DNA from: Pseudomonas neuropathica
GTDB lineage: Bacteria > Pseudomonadota > Gammaproteobacteria > Pseudomonadales > Pseudomonadaceae
Reading direction: 5' to 3'
Assembly: GCF_015461835.1 (NCBI RefSeq)
Contig: NZ_JACOPX010000014.1
Span: forward strand, 169,979 to 233,978
DNA length: 64,000 nucleotides
Position numbers and translations under genes: made by a program. Numbering within the stretch: position 1 is the first letter of the stretch; each line of letters opens with the position of its first letter. This document shows positions 17,389 through 26,708 of this stretch, one piece after another. A model generated the notes under the pieces. The model was given only the letters and a program-made list of their open reading frames with translations, had not been told where the DNA came from and made no database searches.

Positions 17389-17889
17389 TTACTCCTTCGC
17401 CTCGTTACGGCCCAAATGGAACGCCGTGACGGCTGCAGCAAGCAGCAGCATCGAGGCGAGTTCGACCACCAGCAGGTACGGACCGAACAGGCTGATGCCC
17501 ACGGCTTTCGCGTCTACGGTGGTGTGGCCGATGGCCTGGCCGCTCTGATGAGCGAACAGCACATACAGCAGTTCGGCCAGCAGCAGCGCGGCGAGAATCA
17601 CCGGGCCCGCCCAGATGCCGGGCTTGAGCCAGACGCGTTCTTGCTGAACCGAGGCTGGGCCGAGGTTCAGCATCATCACCACGAACACGAACAGCACCAT
17701 GATGGCGCCAGCGTAGGCGATCACTTCCAGCACACCGGCGAACGGTGCGCCGAGTGCGAAGAAGGTCATGGCCACGGCGATCAACGAGATGATCAGGTAG
17801 AGCAGGGCGTGCACAGGGTTGGTGTTGGTGACTACGCGAAGCGTGGACACAACAGCGATACCCGATGCGAAATAGAAAGCGAATTCCAT
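17389..17889 (-). CDS. nuoJ: NADH-quinone oxidoreductase subunit J
   Basis: This 166-aa membrane subunit has five hydrophobic helices. The segment VIAYAGAIMVLFVFVVMMLN is the helix-3 region that switches between alpha and pi conformations in complex I structures. The stop lies 3 bp before nuoK, and nuoI ends 9 bp upstream of its start. Confidence 0.96.
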   Translation of the reverse strand: MEFAFYFASGIAVVSTLRVVTNTNPVHALLYLIISLIAVAMTFFALGAPFAGVLEVIAYAGAIMVLFVFVVMMLNLGPASVQQERVWLKPGIWAGPVILAALLLAELLYVLFAHQSGQAIGHTTVDAKAVGISLFGPYLLVVELASMLLLAAAVTAFHLGRNEAKE

Positions 17890-17898
17890 CGTTCTTCC

Positions 17899-18447
17899 TT
17901 AAGGCAGCAAGCTCTTCACGTTGATCGGTTCGGCTTCGTTCTGCGCGGAGCCTTTCGGCTTGCCAGCGATTGCCATACCTGCAACACGATAGAAGTTGTA
18001 ATCAGGGTTTTTGCCGGGGCCGGAGATCAACAGATCTTCTTTCTCGTACACCAGGTCCTGACGTTTGAACTCGGCCATCTCGAAATCCGGTGTCAGCTGG
18101 ATTGCGGTGGTCGGACAGGCTTCCTCGCAGAGACCGCAGAAAATGCAGCGCGAGAAGTTGATACGGAAGAAGTCCGGGTACCAGCGACCGTCTTCGGTTT
18201 CAGCTTTCTGCAGCGAGATGCAACCCACTGGGCAAGCTACGGCGCAGAGGTTGCAGGCTACGCAACGCTCTTCGCCATCGGGGTCGCGGGTCAGGACGAT
18301 GCGACCTCGGTAGCGTGGTGGCAGGTAGACCGCTTCTTCCGGGTATTGCAGGGTGTCACGCTTGCGAAAGCCATGGCCGAAGACCATGATCAGGCTGCGC
18401 AACTGGGTACCAGTACCCTTAACGATGTCGCCAATATATTTGAACAT
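17899..18447 (-). CDS. nuoI: NADH-quinone oxidoreductase subunit I (two 4Fe-4S clusters)
   Basis: This 182-aa peripheral subunit carries clusters N6a and N6b. Two ferredoxin motifs are visible, CVACNLCAVACPVGC and CIFCGLCEEACPTTAI, each with the CxxCxxCxxxC spacing. They pass electrons from NuoG towards NuoB and quinone. The N-terminal amphipathic stretch probably rests on NuoH. The gene lies 11 bp after nuoH. Confidence 0.97.
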   Translation of the reverse strand: MFKYIGDIVKGTGTQLRSLIMVFGHGFRKRDTLQYPEEAVYLPPRYRGRIVLTRDPDGEERCVACNLCAVACPVGCISLQKAETEDGRWYPDFFRINFSRCIFCGLCEEACPTTAIQLTPDFEMAEFKRQDLVYEKEDLLISGPGKNPDYNFYRVAGMAIAGKPKGSAQNEAEPINVKSLLP

Positions 18448-18458
18448 GGGTCAAATCC

Positions 18459-19466
18459 TCACTGAACCGCGACTGCAGGCGTGTTCCACAACACGACCGC
18501 AGCGGTCACCAGCAAATTGATCAGGGTCAGTGGCAGGCAGAATTTCCAGCTGAAATCCATCACCTGGTCATAACGCGGACGCGGAATGGAAGCGCGCAGC
18601 AGGATGAACAGCATGATGAAGAACGCGGTCTTCAGTGCGAACCAGACGAAGGCCAGTTGCGGCAAGATGCCGAACGGACCGTGCCAGCCACCGAAGAACA
18701 GGGTGACCAACAGCGCCGAGATCAGGATGATGCCGATGTATTCACCGACGAAGAACATGCCCCATTTCATACCGGCGTATTCAATGTGGTAACCGTCGGC
18801 CAGTTCCTGTTCCGCTTCCGGCTGGTCGAACGGGTGACGGTGAGTCACGGCGACGCCAGCGATGAAGAAGGTACAGAAGCCGAAGAACTGCGGAATGATG
18901 AACCACAGGTTCTGCGCCTGGTACTCGACGATGTCGCGCATGTTGAACGAGCCGACCTGGACCACGATGCCCATCAGGGCCAGGCCCATGAACACTTCGT
19001 AGGACACGGTCTGCGCCGAAGCACGCAAGCTGCCGAGCAGGGCGAACTTGTTGTTACTCGACCAGCCGGCGAACAGCACCGCGTAGACCGACAGACCGGC
19101 CATGGCGAAGAAGAACAGCAGGCCGATGTTCAGATCCGCGACGCCCCAGGTCGGGGTGATCGGGATAATCGCAAAGGCGATCAGCAAGGCCGACATGGCC
19201 ACCACCGGTGCCAAAGTGAAAATCACTTTATCGGCAAACGGCGGGGTCCAGTCTTCCTTGAAGAACATCTTCAGCATGTCGGCGGCGATCTGGAACATAC
19301 CGAACGGGCCAACGCGGTTTGGACCGTAACGGTCCTGCCACCAGCCCAGCAGGCGACGTTCGACAAAGCTGAGCAACGCGCCTGCAACCACAACGGCCAG
19401 CAGAATCACGATGGCTTTGACGACCGAGAGGATCACATCGATCACTTCAGGGGTGAACCAGGTCAT
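18459..19466 (-). CDS. nuoH: NADH-quinone oxidoreductase subunit H
   Basis: This 335-aa membrane subunit forms much of the quinone chamber with NuoB and NuoD. Eight hydrophobic helices are visible. The blocks ERRLLGWWQDRYGPNRVGPFG and the acidic loop FDQPEAEQELADGYHIEYAG are hallmarks of the family. The start overlaps the nuoG stop by 4 bp. Confidence 0.97.
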   Translation of the reverse strand: MTWFTPEVIDVILSVVKAIVILLAVVVAGALLSFVERRLLGWWQDRYGPNRVGPFGMFQIAADMLKMFFKEDWTPPFADKVIFTLAPVVAMSALLIAFAIIPITPTWGVADLNIGLLFFFAMAGLSVYAVLFAGWSSNNKFALLGSLRASAQTVSYEVFMGLALMGIVVQVGSFNMRDIVEYQAQNLWFIIPQFFGFCTFFIAGVAVTHRHPFDQPEAEQELADGYHIEYAGMKWGMFFVGEYIGIILISALLVTLFFGGWHGPFGILPQLAFVWFALKTAFFIMLFILLRASIPRPRYDQVMDFSWKFCLPLTLINLLVTAAVVLWNTPAVAVQ

Positions 19467-22177
19467 TGCGCTGCCTCCTGCAGACCGTCGACGGATACGC
19501 CGGCGAATGCCGGTGGAATGCCGGCGATGCCCGCAGGCAATGCCACCAGACCGGCGCCCAGTTCTTCATTGATGCGCAGCGGCAGACGCAGGGTCTGACC
19601 GGCCACGTTCAGGCTCAGCAGGGCACCGTCGTTGACGCCCAGACGATCCGCTTCCGACTTGGCCAGAGCCACGTACGGAGCCGGAATGCGCTCTTGCACC
19701 GGGGCGGCTTTCGAAGAGTTTTCTTCGCTGCCGAACAGGTGGAAGAACGGCACGGCTTGCCAGGTACCCGGCGCCGGGTTGAACGCGCGCGGTGCTGCAG
19801 CGAACCAGTTCAGCGAATCACCGGTGCTTTCGATCAGGCGGGTGCCTGGGTCGCCAGCGCGGATATGACCACCAACTTCGTCCTGGAACTTGTTCCACGC
19901 TTGTGGCGAGTTCCAGCCCGGCGACCATGCAAATGGTACCTGCTGACGCGGTTCGGCAGAGCCCGAGTAACCTTCCATGGAGAAGGCAAACGCGGTGTCT
20001 TTGTCTTGCGGGGTGCGTGGTTCGTGAACGCTGATGTCGGCGCGCATCGCGGTGCGACCGGAATAACGCAGCGGCTCACGCGCCAGTTTCAGACCCTTGA
20101 TGCGGAACGCGGCGGACGGTGCAGCGTCGACGATACGCGCCAGTTGCTCGGTGCTCGAAGCAACGGCAGCGGTGACGTGGTCGAGTTGCGTCCAGTCGAT
20201 CGGCTGGTTCAGCAGGGTCGCGCGCAGGGCGTGCAGCCAGCGCCAGCCTTCGTGAACCAGGATGCTCGCGTCCATGTATTGCGGGTCGAAAACCTGGAAG
20301 AAGCGCTGGGCGCGACCTTCCTGGCTGACCAGCGTACCGTCGCCTTCGGCGAAGCTCGCGGCTGGCAGCACCAGATGCGCGCGATCGCTGGTAGCCGTTT
20401 TCTGATGGTCAGCAACGATCACCACTTGCGCAGCGTTCAGTGCAGCATCGACTTTTTCTTTGGCGGTGCGGGTGTACAGATCGTTTTCCAGCACGACGAT
20501 CGCGTCAGCCTTGCCATCGATCACAGCTTGCAGCGCCGCGTCGACCGATTCGCCACCGAGCATGGCCAGACCAAGGCTGTTGGCTTCCGGGACGATCAGG
20601 CTGATCGAACCGTTCTTCTCGCGCAGCTTCAGCGCCTTGGCGATGTTCGCGGCAGCTTCGATCAGGGCTTTGGAGCCCAGCGAAGTACCGGCGATGATCA
20701 GCGGACGTTTTGCAGCAAGCAGGGCGTCAGCGATGCGCTGAGCCAGTTCCAGTGCTTCGGCGTCCAGACCTTCAACGGCCGGGGCGCTGGCGTCCAGTGC
20801 GTGGGCAACGGCAAAACCGATGCGCGCCAGGTCATCGGGAGCGGCGTGTACGCATTCTTCAGCGATGTCGTCGAGCTTGGTTTCCGCGAGGCTGGCGATG
20901 AACAGCGGGTTCAGCGCGTGCTGACCGATGTTCTTCACCGCCGCGTCGAGCCAAGGCTGAACGCGCATGGCTTCGGCCATGTCTTCGGCTTTGCCTTTGA
21001 CCGACTGACGCAGCGACAGCGCCATGCGGGCGGCGGTCTGGGTCAGGTCTTCACCGAGGACGAAAATCGCATCGTGGTCTTCGATGTCGCGCATGTTCGG
21101 CACTGGCAGCGGGCTGTCTTTCAGCACTTGCAGGACCAGACGGATGCGCTCCAGTTCGGAGGCTTCGATACCCGAGTAGAAGTGCTCGGCGCCAACCAGT
21201 TCGCGCAACGCGTAGTTGCTTTCGAGGCTGGCGCGCGGCGAACCGATACCGACGATGTTGCGACCGCGTAGTAGGTCAGCGGCTTTATCCAGTGCAGCAT
21301 CCAGACCGAGCTTGGTGCCGTCGGCCAGCAGTGGCTGACGTGGACGGTCGGTGCGGTTGACGTAGCCATAGCCGAAACGGCCACGGTCGCACAGGAAGTA
21401 CTGGTTCACCGAACCGTTGAAACGGTTTTCGATGCGACGCAGTTCGCCGTAGCGCTCGCCCGGGGAGATGTTGCAACCGCTCGAGCAGCCATGGCAGATG
21501 CTCGGTGCGAACTGCATGTCCCACTTGCGGTTGTAGCGCTCGGAGTGAGTCTTGTCGGTGAACACACCGGTCGGGCAGACCTCGGTGAGGTTGCCGGAGA
21601 ACTCGCTTTCGAGGGTGCCGTCTTCAACGCGACCGAAGTACACGTTGTCGTGGGCACCGAATACACCGAGGTCGGTGCCGCCGGCGTAATCCTTGTAGAA
21701 ACGCACACAACGGTAGCAAGCGATGCAGCGGTTCATTTCGTGGGAAATGAACGGGCCCAGTTGCTGGTTCTGGTGGGTGCGTTTGGTGAAGCGATAACGG
21801 CGCTCGTTGTGGCCGGTCATCACCGTCATGTCTTGCAGGTGGCAGTGACCGCCTTCTTCGCACACAGGGCAGTCGTGCGGGTGGTTGGTCATCAGCCATT
21901 CAACAACACTGGCGCGGAATGCCTTGGATTCTTCATCGTCGATGGAGATCCAGGTGTTGTCGGTGGCCGGGGTCATGCAGGACATGACGATGCGACCACG
22001 GGTGTCGTTCTCGTCGGTGTACTGCTTGACCGCGCACTGGCGGCAGGCCCCGACGCTACCAAGCGCGGGGTGCCAGCAGAAATAAGGGATGTCGAGGCCC
22101 AGCGACAGACATGCCTGTAACAGGTTGTCTGCCCCGTCGACTTCGAGCGCTTTGCCGTCTACGTGGATAGTGGCCAT
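19463..22177 (-). CDS. nuoG: NADH-quinone oxidoreductase subunit G
   Basis: This 904-aa iron-sulfur subunit belongs to the NADH-oxidising arm. Residues C34, C45, C48 and C67 bind the N-terminal 2Fe-2S cluster. HDCPVCEEGGHCHLQ is the His-Cys3 site of N5. CIACYRCVRF with CPTGVF gives the next 4Fe-4S cluster. CHGCSSGC plus a later Cys (FLCDRG) supplies the extra N7 site seen in Gammaproteobacteria. The remainder is a molybdopterin-oxidoreductase-like domain without the cofactor. The gene is separated from nuoF by 136 bp holding two hairpins, the largest gap in the operon. Confidence 0.97.
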   Translation of the reverse strand: MATIHVDGKALEVDGADNLLQACLSLGLDIPYFCWHPALGSVGACRQCAVKQYTDENDTRGRIVMSCMTPATDNTWISIDDEESKAFRASVVEWLMTNHPHDCPVCEEGGHCHLQDMTVMTGHNERRYRFTKRTHQNQQLGPFISHEMNRCIACYRCVRFYKDYAGGTDLGVFGAHDNVYFGRVEDGTLESEFSGNLTEVCPTGVFTDKTHSERYNRKWDMQFAPSICHGCSSGCNISPGERYGELRRIENRFNGSVNQYFLCDRGRFGYGYVNRTDRPRQPLLADGTKLGLDAALDKAADLLRGRNIVGIGSPRASLESNYALRELVGAEHFYSGIEASELERIRLVLQVLKDSPLPVPNMRDIEDHDAIFVLGEDLTQTAARMALSLRQSVKGKAEDMAEAMRVQPWLDAAVKNIGQHALNPLFIASLAETKLDDIAEECVHAAPDDLARIGFAVAHALDASAPAVEGLDAEALELAQRIADALLAAKRPLIIAGTSLGSKALIEAAANIAKALKLREKNGSISLIVPEANSLGLAMLGGESVDAALQAVIDGKADAIVVLENDLYTRTAKEKVDAALNAAQVVIVADHQKTATSDRAHLVLPAASFAEGDGTLVSQEGRAQRFFQVFDPQYMDASILVHEGWRWLHALRATLLNQPIDWTQLDHVTAAVASSTEQLARIVDAAPSAAFRIKGLKLAREPLRYSGRTAMRADISVHEPRTPQDKDTAFAFSMEGYSGSAEPRQQVPFAWSPGWNSPQAWNKFQDEVGGHIRAGDPGTRLIESTGDSLNWFAAAPRAFNPAPGTWQAVPFFHLFGSEENSSKAAPVQERIPAPYVALAKSEADRLGVNDGALLSLNVAGQTLRLPLRINEELGAGLVALPAGIAGIPPAFAGVSVDGLQEAAQ

Positions 22178-22234
22178 GGTTCAAAGGTCTTCGTTGGCCC
22201 GGTGTCAGCGGGCGTGGCTAATGGAATCTTGTTA

Positions 22235-22305
22235 TTCGTCCGAATCCAGTCAGCCCCGAAAGGCGTCATCGGACGAAAGGCGAAGGGCACGGACCCTTCG
22301 CCTTT
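22235..22305. promoter_or_regulatory. Double hairpin between nuoF and nuoG
   Basis: AAAGGCGAAGGG (22276-22287) pairs perfectly with CCCTTCGCCTTT (22294-22305) around a 6-nt loop, 8 bp after the nuoF stop. A second perfect 9-bp repeat, TTCGTCCGA (22235-22243) with TCGGACGAA (22269-22277), overlaps the first by two bases. On the mRNA strand the first stem is followed only by CGTCC, without a U tract. It therefore looks like an mRNA-processing, stability or partial-attenuation element and not a full terminator. Confidence 0.7.
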
Positions 22306-22313
22306 TTAAGCGT

Positions 22314-23669
22314 TTACGCGCCGATTACGATCGGCCTTGCCAGAGGCGGGACGGCGGCGCTGACTGGCGCGATACCGGCTTCGAACTCTGGACGGAAGTA
22401 TTTGATGGCACTGCCCAACGGTTCCACGGCACCCGGTGCGTGAGCACAGAAGGTCTTGCCCGGGCCGAGGAAGTTGACCAGTCCCAGCAGGGTCTCGATG
22501 TCGCCCGGCTGACCGCGACCTTGTTCGATGGCCATCAAGAGCTTGACGCTCCATGGCAGACCATCGCGGCACGGGGTGCAGAAACCGCACGACTCGCGAG
22601 CGAAGAACTGCTCCATGTTGCGCAGCAAGGAGACCATGTTGACGCTGTCATCCACCGCCATGGCCAGGCCGGTACCCATACGGGTGCCCACTTTGGCGAT
22701 GCCGCCGGCATACATTTGTGCGTCGAGGTGTTCTGGCAGAAGGAAACCGGTACCGGCGCCACCTGGCTGCCAGGCCTTGAGCTTGAAGCCGTCGCGCATG
22801 CCGCCGGCGTAGTCTTCGAACAACTCGCGACCGGTGACGCCGAATGGCAGCTCCCACAGGCCAGGGTTTTTGACCTTGCCGGAGAAGCCCATGAGCTTGG
22901 TGCCCATGTCTTCGCTGCCTTCACGCGCCAACGATTTGTACCAGTCAACGCCGTCGGCAATGATCGCCGGCACGTTGCACAGGGTTTCCACGTTGTTCAC
23001 GCAAGTCGGCTTGCCCCACACGCCGACAGCGGCAGGGAAGGGCGGCTTGGAGCGCGGGTTGGCGCGGCGGCCTTCGAGGGAGTTGATCAGTGCGGTTTCT
23101 TCACCGCAGATGTAACGCCCGGCGCCGGTGTGGACGAACAGCTCGAAATCGAAGCCGCTGCCGAGAATGTTTTTACCCAGCAGGCCAGCAGCCTTGGCTT
23201 CTTCCACGGCACGGTTGAGGTGCTTGGCGGCGGTGGTGTATTCGCCGCGCAGGAAGATGTAGCCACGGTAGGTTTTCAGCGCGCGAGCACTGATCAGCAT
23301 GCCTTCGATCAGCAGATGGGGCAGTTGCTCCATCAGCATGCGGTCTTTCCAGGTGTTCGGCTCCATTTCATCCGCGTTGCACAGCAGGTAGCGGATGTTG
23401 ATGGATTCGTCTTTGGGCATCAGGCCCCACTTCACGCCCGTGGGGAAGCCCGCACCGCCGCGACCTTTGAGGCCTGCGTCTTTCACGGTCTGGACGATGG
23501 CGTCCTGATCCATGTCGGCGAAGGCTTTGCGTGCAGCGGCGTAACCGTTCTTGGCCTGGTACTCGTCGAGCCACACGGCTTCGCCGTCATCGCGCAGACG
23601 CCAGGTCAGCGGGTGAGTCTCGGCCGAACGCTGAATGCGGTTGGCAGGACCGAAAGATGTCAGGGTCAT
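22314..23669 (-). CDS. nuoF: NADH-quinone oxidoreductase subunit F (NADH and FMN site)
   Basis: This 451-aa subunit oxidises NADH through FMN and hands electrons to cluster N3. GLKGRGGAGFPTGVKW is the FMN/NADH glycine-rich loop, and ESCGFCTPCRDG plus a later Cys (GKTFCAHAPG) bind the 4Fe-4S cluster. The start overlaps the nuoE stop by 4 bp. A strong hairpin begins just after the stop codon. Confidence 0.97.
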   Translation of the reverse strand: MTLTSFGPANRIQRSAETHPLTWRLRDDGEAVWLDEYQAKNGYAAARKAFADMDQDAIVQTVKDAGLKGRGGAGFPTGVKWGLMPKDESINIRYLLCNADEMEPNTWKDRMLMEQLPHLLIEGMLISARALKTYRGYIFLRGEYTTAAKHLNRAVEEAKAAGLLGKNILGSGFDFELFVHTGAGRYICGEETALINSLEGRRANPRSKPPFPAAVGVWGKPTCVNNVETLCNVPAIIADGVDWYKSLAREGSEDMGTKLMGFSGKVKNPGLWELPFGVTGRELFEDYAGGMRDGFKLKAWQPGGAGTGFLLPEHLDAQMYAGGIAKVGTRMGTGLAMAVDDSVNMVSLLRNMEQFFARESCGFCTPCRDGLPWSVKLLMAIEQGRGQPGDIETLLGLVNFLGPGKTFCAHAPGAVEPLGSAIKYFRPEFEAGIAPVSAAVPPLARPIVIGA

Positions 23670-24163
23670 ACGTAGCCCTCGAGCAGTTTGGCGACGCCAG
23701 CAGGCTGCACATCACCAAAGGTGTCGTCGTCGATCATCAGCGCCGGTGCCTTGTCGCAGTTGCCGAGGCAGCAGACAGGCAGCAGGGTGAAACGACCGTC
23801 GGTGGTGGTCTGACCCAGGCCGATGCCCAGATTGTTCTGGATTTCGCTGACCACCGACTCGTGGCCGCCGATGTAGCAGACCATGCTGTCGCAGACGCGA
23901 ATGATGTGACGGCCAACCGGCTGACGGAAAATCTGGCTATAGAACGTCGCCACACCCTCAACGTCGCTGGCCGGGATGCCGAGGATCTCGCCGATCGCGT
24001 ACAAGGCGCCATCCGGCACCCAGCCGCGTTCTTTCTGAACGATCTTCAGGGCTTCGATCGACGCCGCGCGCGGGTCTTCGTAGTGATGCAGCTCGTGCTC
24101 GATGGCCGAGCGCTCGGTTTCACTGAGGGTGAAACGGTCTGTCTGGATAAGCGTGCTGTTCAT
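23666..24163 (-). CDS. nuoE: NADH-quinone oxidoreductase subunit E
   Basis: This 165-aa thioredoxin-fold subunit carries 2Fe-2S cluster N1a. The ligands are visible as CDSMVC and CLGNCDKAP. The N-terminal helical region (LHHYEDPRAASIEALKIVQKE) packs on NuoF. It starts 2 bp after the nuoCD stop. Confidence 0.97.
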   Translation of the reverse strand: MNSTLIQTDRFTLSETERSAIEHELHHYEDPRAASIEALKIVQKERGWVPDGALYAIGEILGIPASDVEGVATFYSQIFRQPVGRHIIRVCDSMVCYIGGHESVVSEIQNNLGIGLGQTTTDGRFTLLPVCCLGNCDKAPALMIDDDTFGDVQPAGVAKLLEGYV

Positions 24164-24165
24164 GC

Positions 24166-25950
24166 TTAGCGGTCCACGTCGGCCATAACGAAATCGATAC
24201 TACCCAGGTACGCAATCATGTCCGCGACCATGCTGCCTTTGATCACCGAAGGGATCTGTTGCAGATGCGGGAAGCTTGGAGTGCGGATCCGGGTACGGTA
24301 GCTCATGGTGCCGCCGTCGCTCGTCAGGTAATAACTGTTGATGCCCTTGGTCGCTTCGATCATCTGGAAGGATTCGTTGGCCGGCATCACCGGGCCCCAC
24401 GAAACTTGCAGGAAGTGCGTGATCAAGGTTTCGATGTGCTGCAGCGTGCGCTCTTTCGGCGGCGGCGTGGTCAGCGGGTGATCCGCCTTGTACGGGCCTT
24501 CCGGCATGTTGCGCATGCACTGGTCGATGATCTTGATGCTCTGGCGCATCTCTTCGACGCGAACCATGCAGCGGTCGTAGGCATCGCCGTTGGCGGCCAG
24601 CGGTACTTCGAACTCGAAGTTCTCGTAGCCGGAGTACGGACGCGCTTTACGCAGGTCGAAGTCGCACCCGGTCGAACGCAGGCCAGCACCGGTGACGCCC
24701 CATTCCAGGGCCTCTTTGGTGTTGTACTGGGCAACGCCGATGGTACGACCCTTGAGGATGCTGTTCTGCAGGGCAGCCTTGGTGTATTCGTCGAGGCGTT
24801 TGGGCAGCCATTCAACGAAGTCTTTCACCAGTTTTTCCCAGCCGCGTGGCAGGTCGTGCGCGACGCCACCGATGCGGTACCAGGCCGGGTGCAGACGGAA
24901 ACCGGTAATGGCTTCAATCACCGTGTACGCCTTCTGGCGGTCGGTGAAGGTGAAGAACACCGGAGTCATGGCGCCGACGTCCTGGATGTAAGTCCCGAGG
25001 AACAGCAGGTGGCTGGTGATCCGGAAGAACTCGGCCATCATGATGCGGATGACGTCGACCTTCTCAGGCACCTTGATGCCGGCCAGCTTCTCGACCGAGA
25101 GCACGTACGGCAGGTTGTTCATCACGCCGCCGAGGTAGTCGATACGGTCGGTGTACGGGATGAAGCTGTGCCAGGACTGACGCTCGGCCATCTTCTCGGC
25201 ACCACGGTGGTGGTAGCCAATGTCCGGCACGCAGTCGACGATCTCTTCACCGTCCAGTTGCAGAATGATGCGGAACGCACCGTGCGCAGAAGGGTGGTTC
25301 GGGCCGAGGTTGAGGAACATGTAGTCCTCGTTCGGGCCGGAACGCTTCATGCCCCAGTCTTCCGGACGGAAGCGCGCGGCTTCTTCCTCAAGCTGTTGCT
25401 TGGCGAGGTTGAGGCTGTACGGATCGAATTCGGTGGCGCGCGCCGGGAAGTCCTTGCGCAGCGGGTGACCTTCCCAGGTCGGCGGCATCATGATGCGCGA
25501 CAGGTGCGGGTGGCCTTTGAAGTCGATACCGAACATGTCCCAGACTTCACGCTCGTACCAGTTGGCGTTTGGCCAGATGCTGGTGACGGTCGGCAAGCTG
25601 AGGTCGCTCTCGGACAAGGCGACCTTGATCATCACGTCACTATTACGCTCCAGCGACATGAGGTGATAGAACACGGTGAACTCAGCGTCGCTCGGCAGGC
25701 CTTGACGCTTGGTGCGCAGACGCTCGTCCACGCCGTGCAGGTCATAGAGCATGACGTACGGCTTGGGCAGGTTACGCAGGAAAGTCAGGACTTCGACGAG
25801 TCTGGCACGCGCCACCCACAGCACCGGCATGCCGGTGCGGGTCGGCTGGGCGGTGAACGCCTCCGGGCCAAAACGGTTGTTCAATTCAACGACCACATCC
25901 TGGTCGTCTGCCTTATAAGGCGGGATGTACAGAGCGCTGCCTGTAGTCAT
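24166..25950 (-). CDS. nuoCD: NADH-quinone oxidoreductase subunit C/D fusion
   Basis: This 594-aa protein is read from ATG 25950 (MTTGSALYIPPYK). A TTG eight codons upstream is in frame but unnecessary, since the length agrees with Pseudomonas NuoCD. Residues 1-190 are the NuoC 30-kDa domain (WYEREVWDMFGIDFKGHPHLSRIMM). Residues 200-594 are the NuoD 49-kDa domain (LNLGPNHPSAHGAFRIIL, DIGYHHRGAEKMAE), which lines the quinone pocket. The fusion is normal for Gammaproteobacteria. Confidence 0.97.
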   Translation of the reverse strand: MTTGSALYIPPYKADDQDVVVELNNRFGPEAFTAQPTRTGMPVLWVARARLVEVLTFLRNLPKPYVMLYDLHGVDERLRTKRQGLPSDAEFTVFYHLMSLERNSDVMIKVALSESDLSLPTVTSIWPNANWYEREVWDMFGIDFKGHPHLSRIMMPPTWEGHPLRKDFPARATEFDPYSLNLAKQQLEEEAARFRPEDWGMKRSGPNEDYMFLNLGPNHPSAHGAFRIILQLDGEEIVDCVPDIGYHHRGAEKMAERQSWHSFIPYTDRIDYLGGVMNNLPYVLSVEKLAGIKVPEKVDVIRIMMAEFFRITSHLLFLGTYIQDVGAMTPVFFTFTDRQKAYTVIEAITGFRLHPAWYRIGGVAHDLPRGWEKLVKDFVEWLPKRLDEYTKAALQNSILKGRTIGVAQYNTKEALEWGVTGAGLRSTGCDFDLRKARPYSGYENFEFEVPLAANGDAYDRCMVRVEEMRQSIKIIDQCMRNMPEGPYKADHPLTTPPPKERTLQHIETLITHFLQVSWGPVMPANESFQMIEATKGINSYYLTSDGGTMSYRTRIRTPSFPHLQQIPSVIKGSMVADMIAYLGSIDFVMADVDR

Positions 25951-26023
25951 GGTTATTTTTTCGCTTTCGGTCAACGTAAAGAATGAAGCCAGCTTCTCGT
26001 TTCTATTTCAGAACAGATCTGGA

Positions 26024-26698
26024 TCAGACTTCGTCAGGGCTGCGCAGGTTGGTGACTGCGATTCGCTGTTCGCGGCGCTGTTCCTTCTGCGAAGGCATGT
26101 CGGCGCGATACACGCCTTGATCACCAACGACCCAGGAAAGCGGCCGACGCTCCTGTCCAATCGATTCCTGCAGCAGCATCAAGCCTTGCAGAAATGCTTC
26201 CGGACGGGGCGGGCAGCCAGGTACGTAGACGTCCACGGGCAGGAACTTGTCCACCCCTTGAACCACAGAGTAGATGTCGTACATGCCGCCGGAGTTGGCG
26301 CACGAACCCATGGAGATAACCCATTTCGGCTCGAGCATTTGCTCGTAGAGACGCTGGATGATCGGCGCCATCTTGATGAAGCAGGTGCCGGCGATAACCA
26401 TGAAGTCGGCCTGACGCGGCGATGCCCGGATCACTTCGGCGCCAAAGCGCGCGATGTCGTGGGGCGCCGTGAAGGCGGTGGTCATTTCCACGTAGCAGCA
26501 CGACAGGCCGAAGTTGTACGGCCACAGGGAGTTTTTACGCCCCCAGTTGACCGCGCCACTCAGCACGTCTTCCAGCTTGCCCATGAAAATGTTTTTGTGA
26601 ACTTGATCTTCTAACGGATCGGAAACGGTTTCCCGTTCGCCAATCGGATATTGCTCGTTAGGAGCATCGGGGTCGATCCTGGTGAGATTGTATTGCAT
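26024..26698 (-). CDS. nuoB: NADH-quinone oxidoreductase subunit B
   Basis: This 224-aa subunit bears cluster N2, the last electron carrier before quinone. The ligands appear as GLSCCYVEM (tandem cysteines), GSCANSGG and PGCPPRPE. The start chosen is ATG 26698 (MQYNLTRI) with GAGG eight bases upstream; a TTG two codons earlier is less likely. It lies 10 bp after nuoA and 73 bp before nuoCD. Confidence 0.97.
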   Translation of the reverse strand: MQYNLTRIDPDAPNEQYPIGERETVSDPLEDQVHKNIFMGKLEDVLSGAVNWGRKNSLWPYNFGLSCCYVEMTTAFTAPHDIARFGAEVIRASPRQADFMVIAGTCFIKMAPIIQRLYEQMLEPKWVISMGSCANSGGMYDIYSVVQGVDKFLPVDVYVPGCPPRPEAFLQGLMLLQESIGQERRPLSWVVGDQGVYRADMPSQKEQRREQRIAVTNLRSPDEV

Positions 26699-26708
26699 TG
26701 CCAAAGCC

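Noticed and set aside
12301..22120. Very long plus-strand open frames across the nuo operon, for example 15302-17548 (748 codons) and 19466-21271 (601 codons)
   Set aside because: They are antisense shadows of GC-rich nuo genes. They have no ribosome binding sites, no domains, and composition dominated by Q, H, R and G from reverse reading of hydrophobic codons.
22276..22305. The nuoF-nuoG hairpin as a true terminator ending a first nuo transcript
   Set aside because: On the mRNA strand the stem is not followed by a U tract, and no clear promoter is seen before nuoG, so the operon is treated as one unit.
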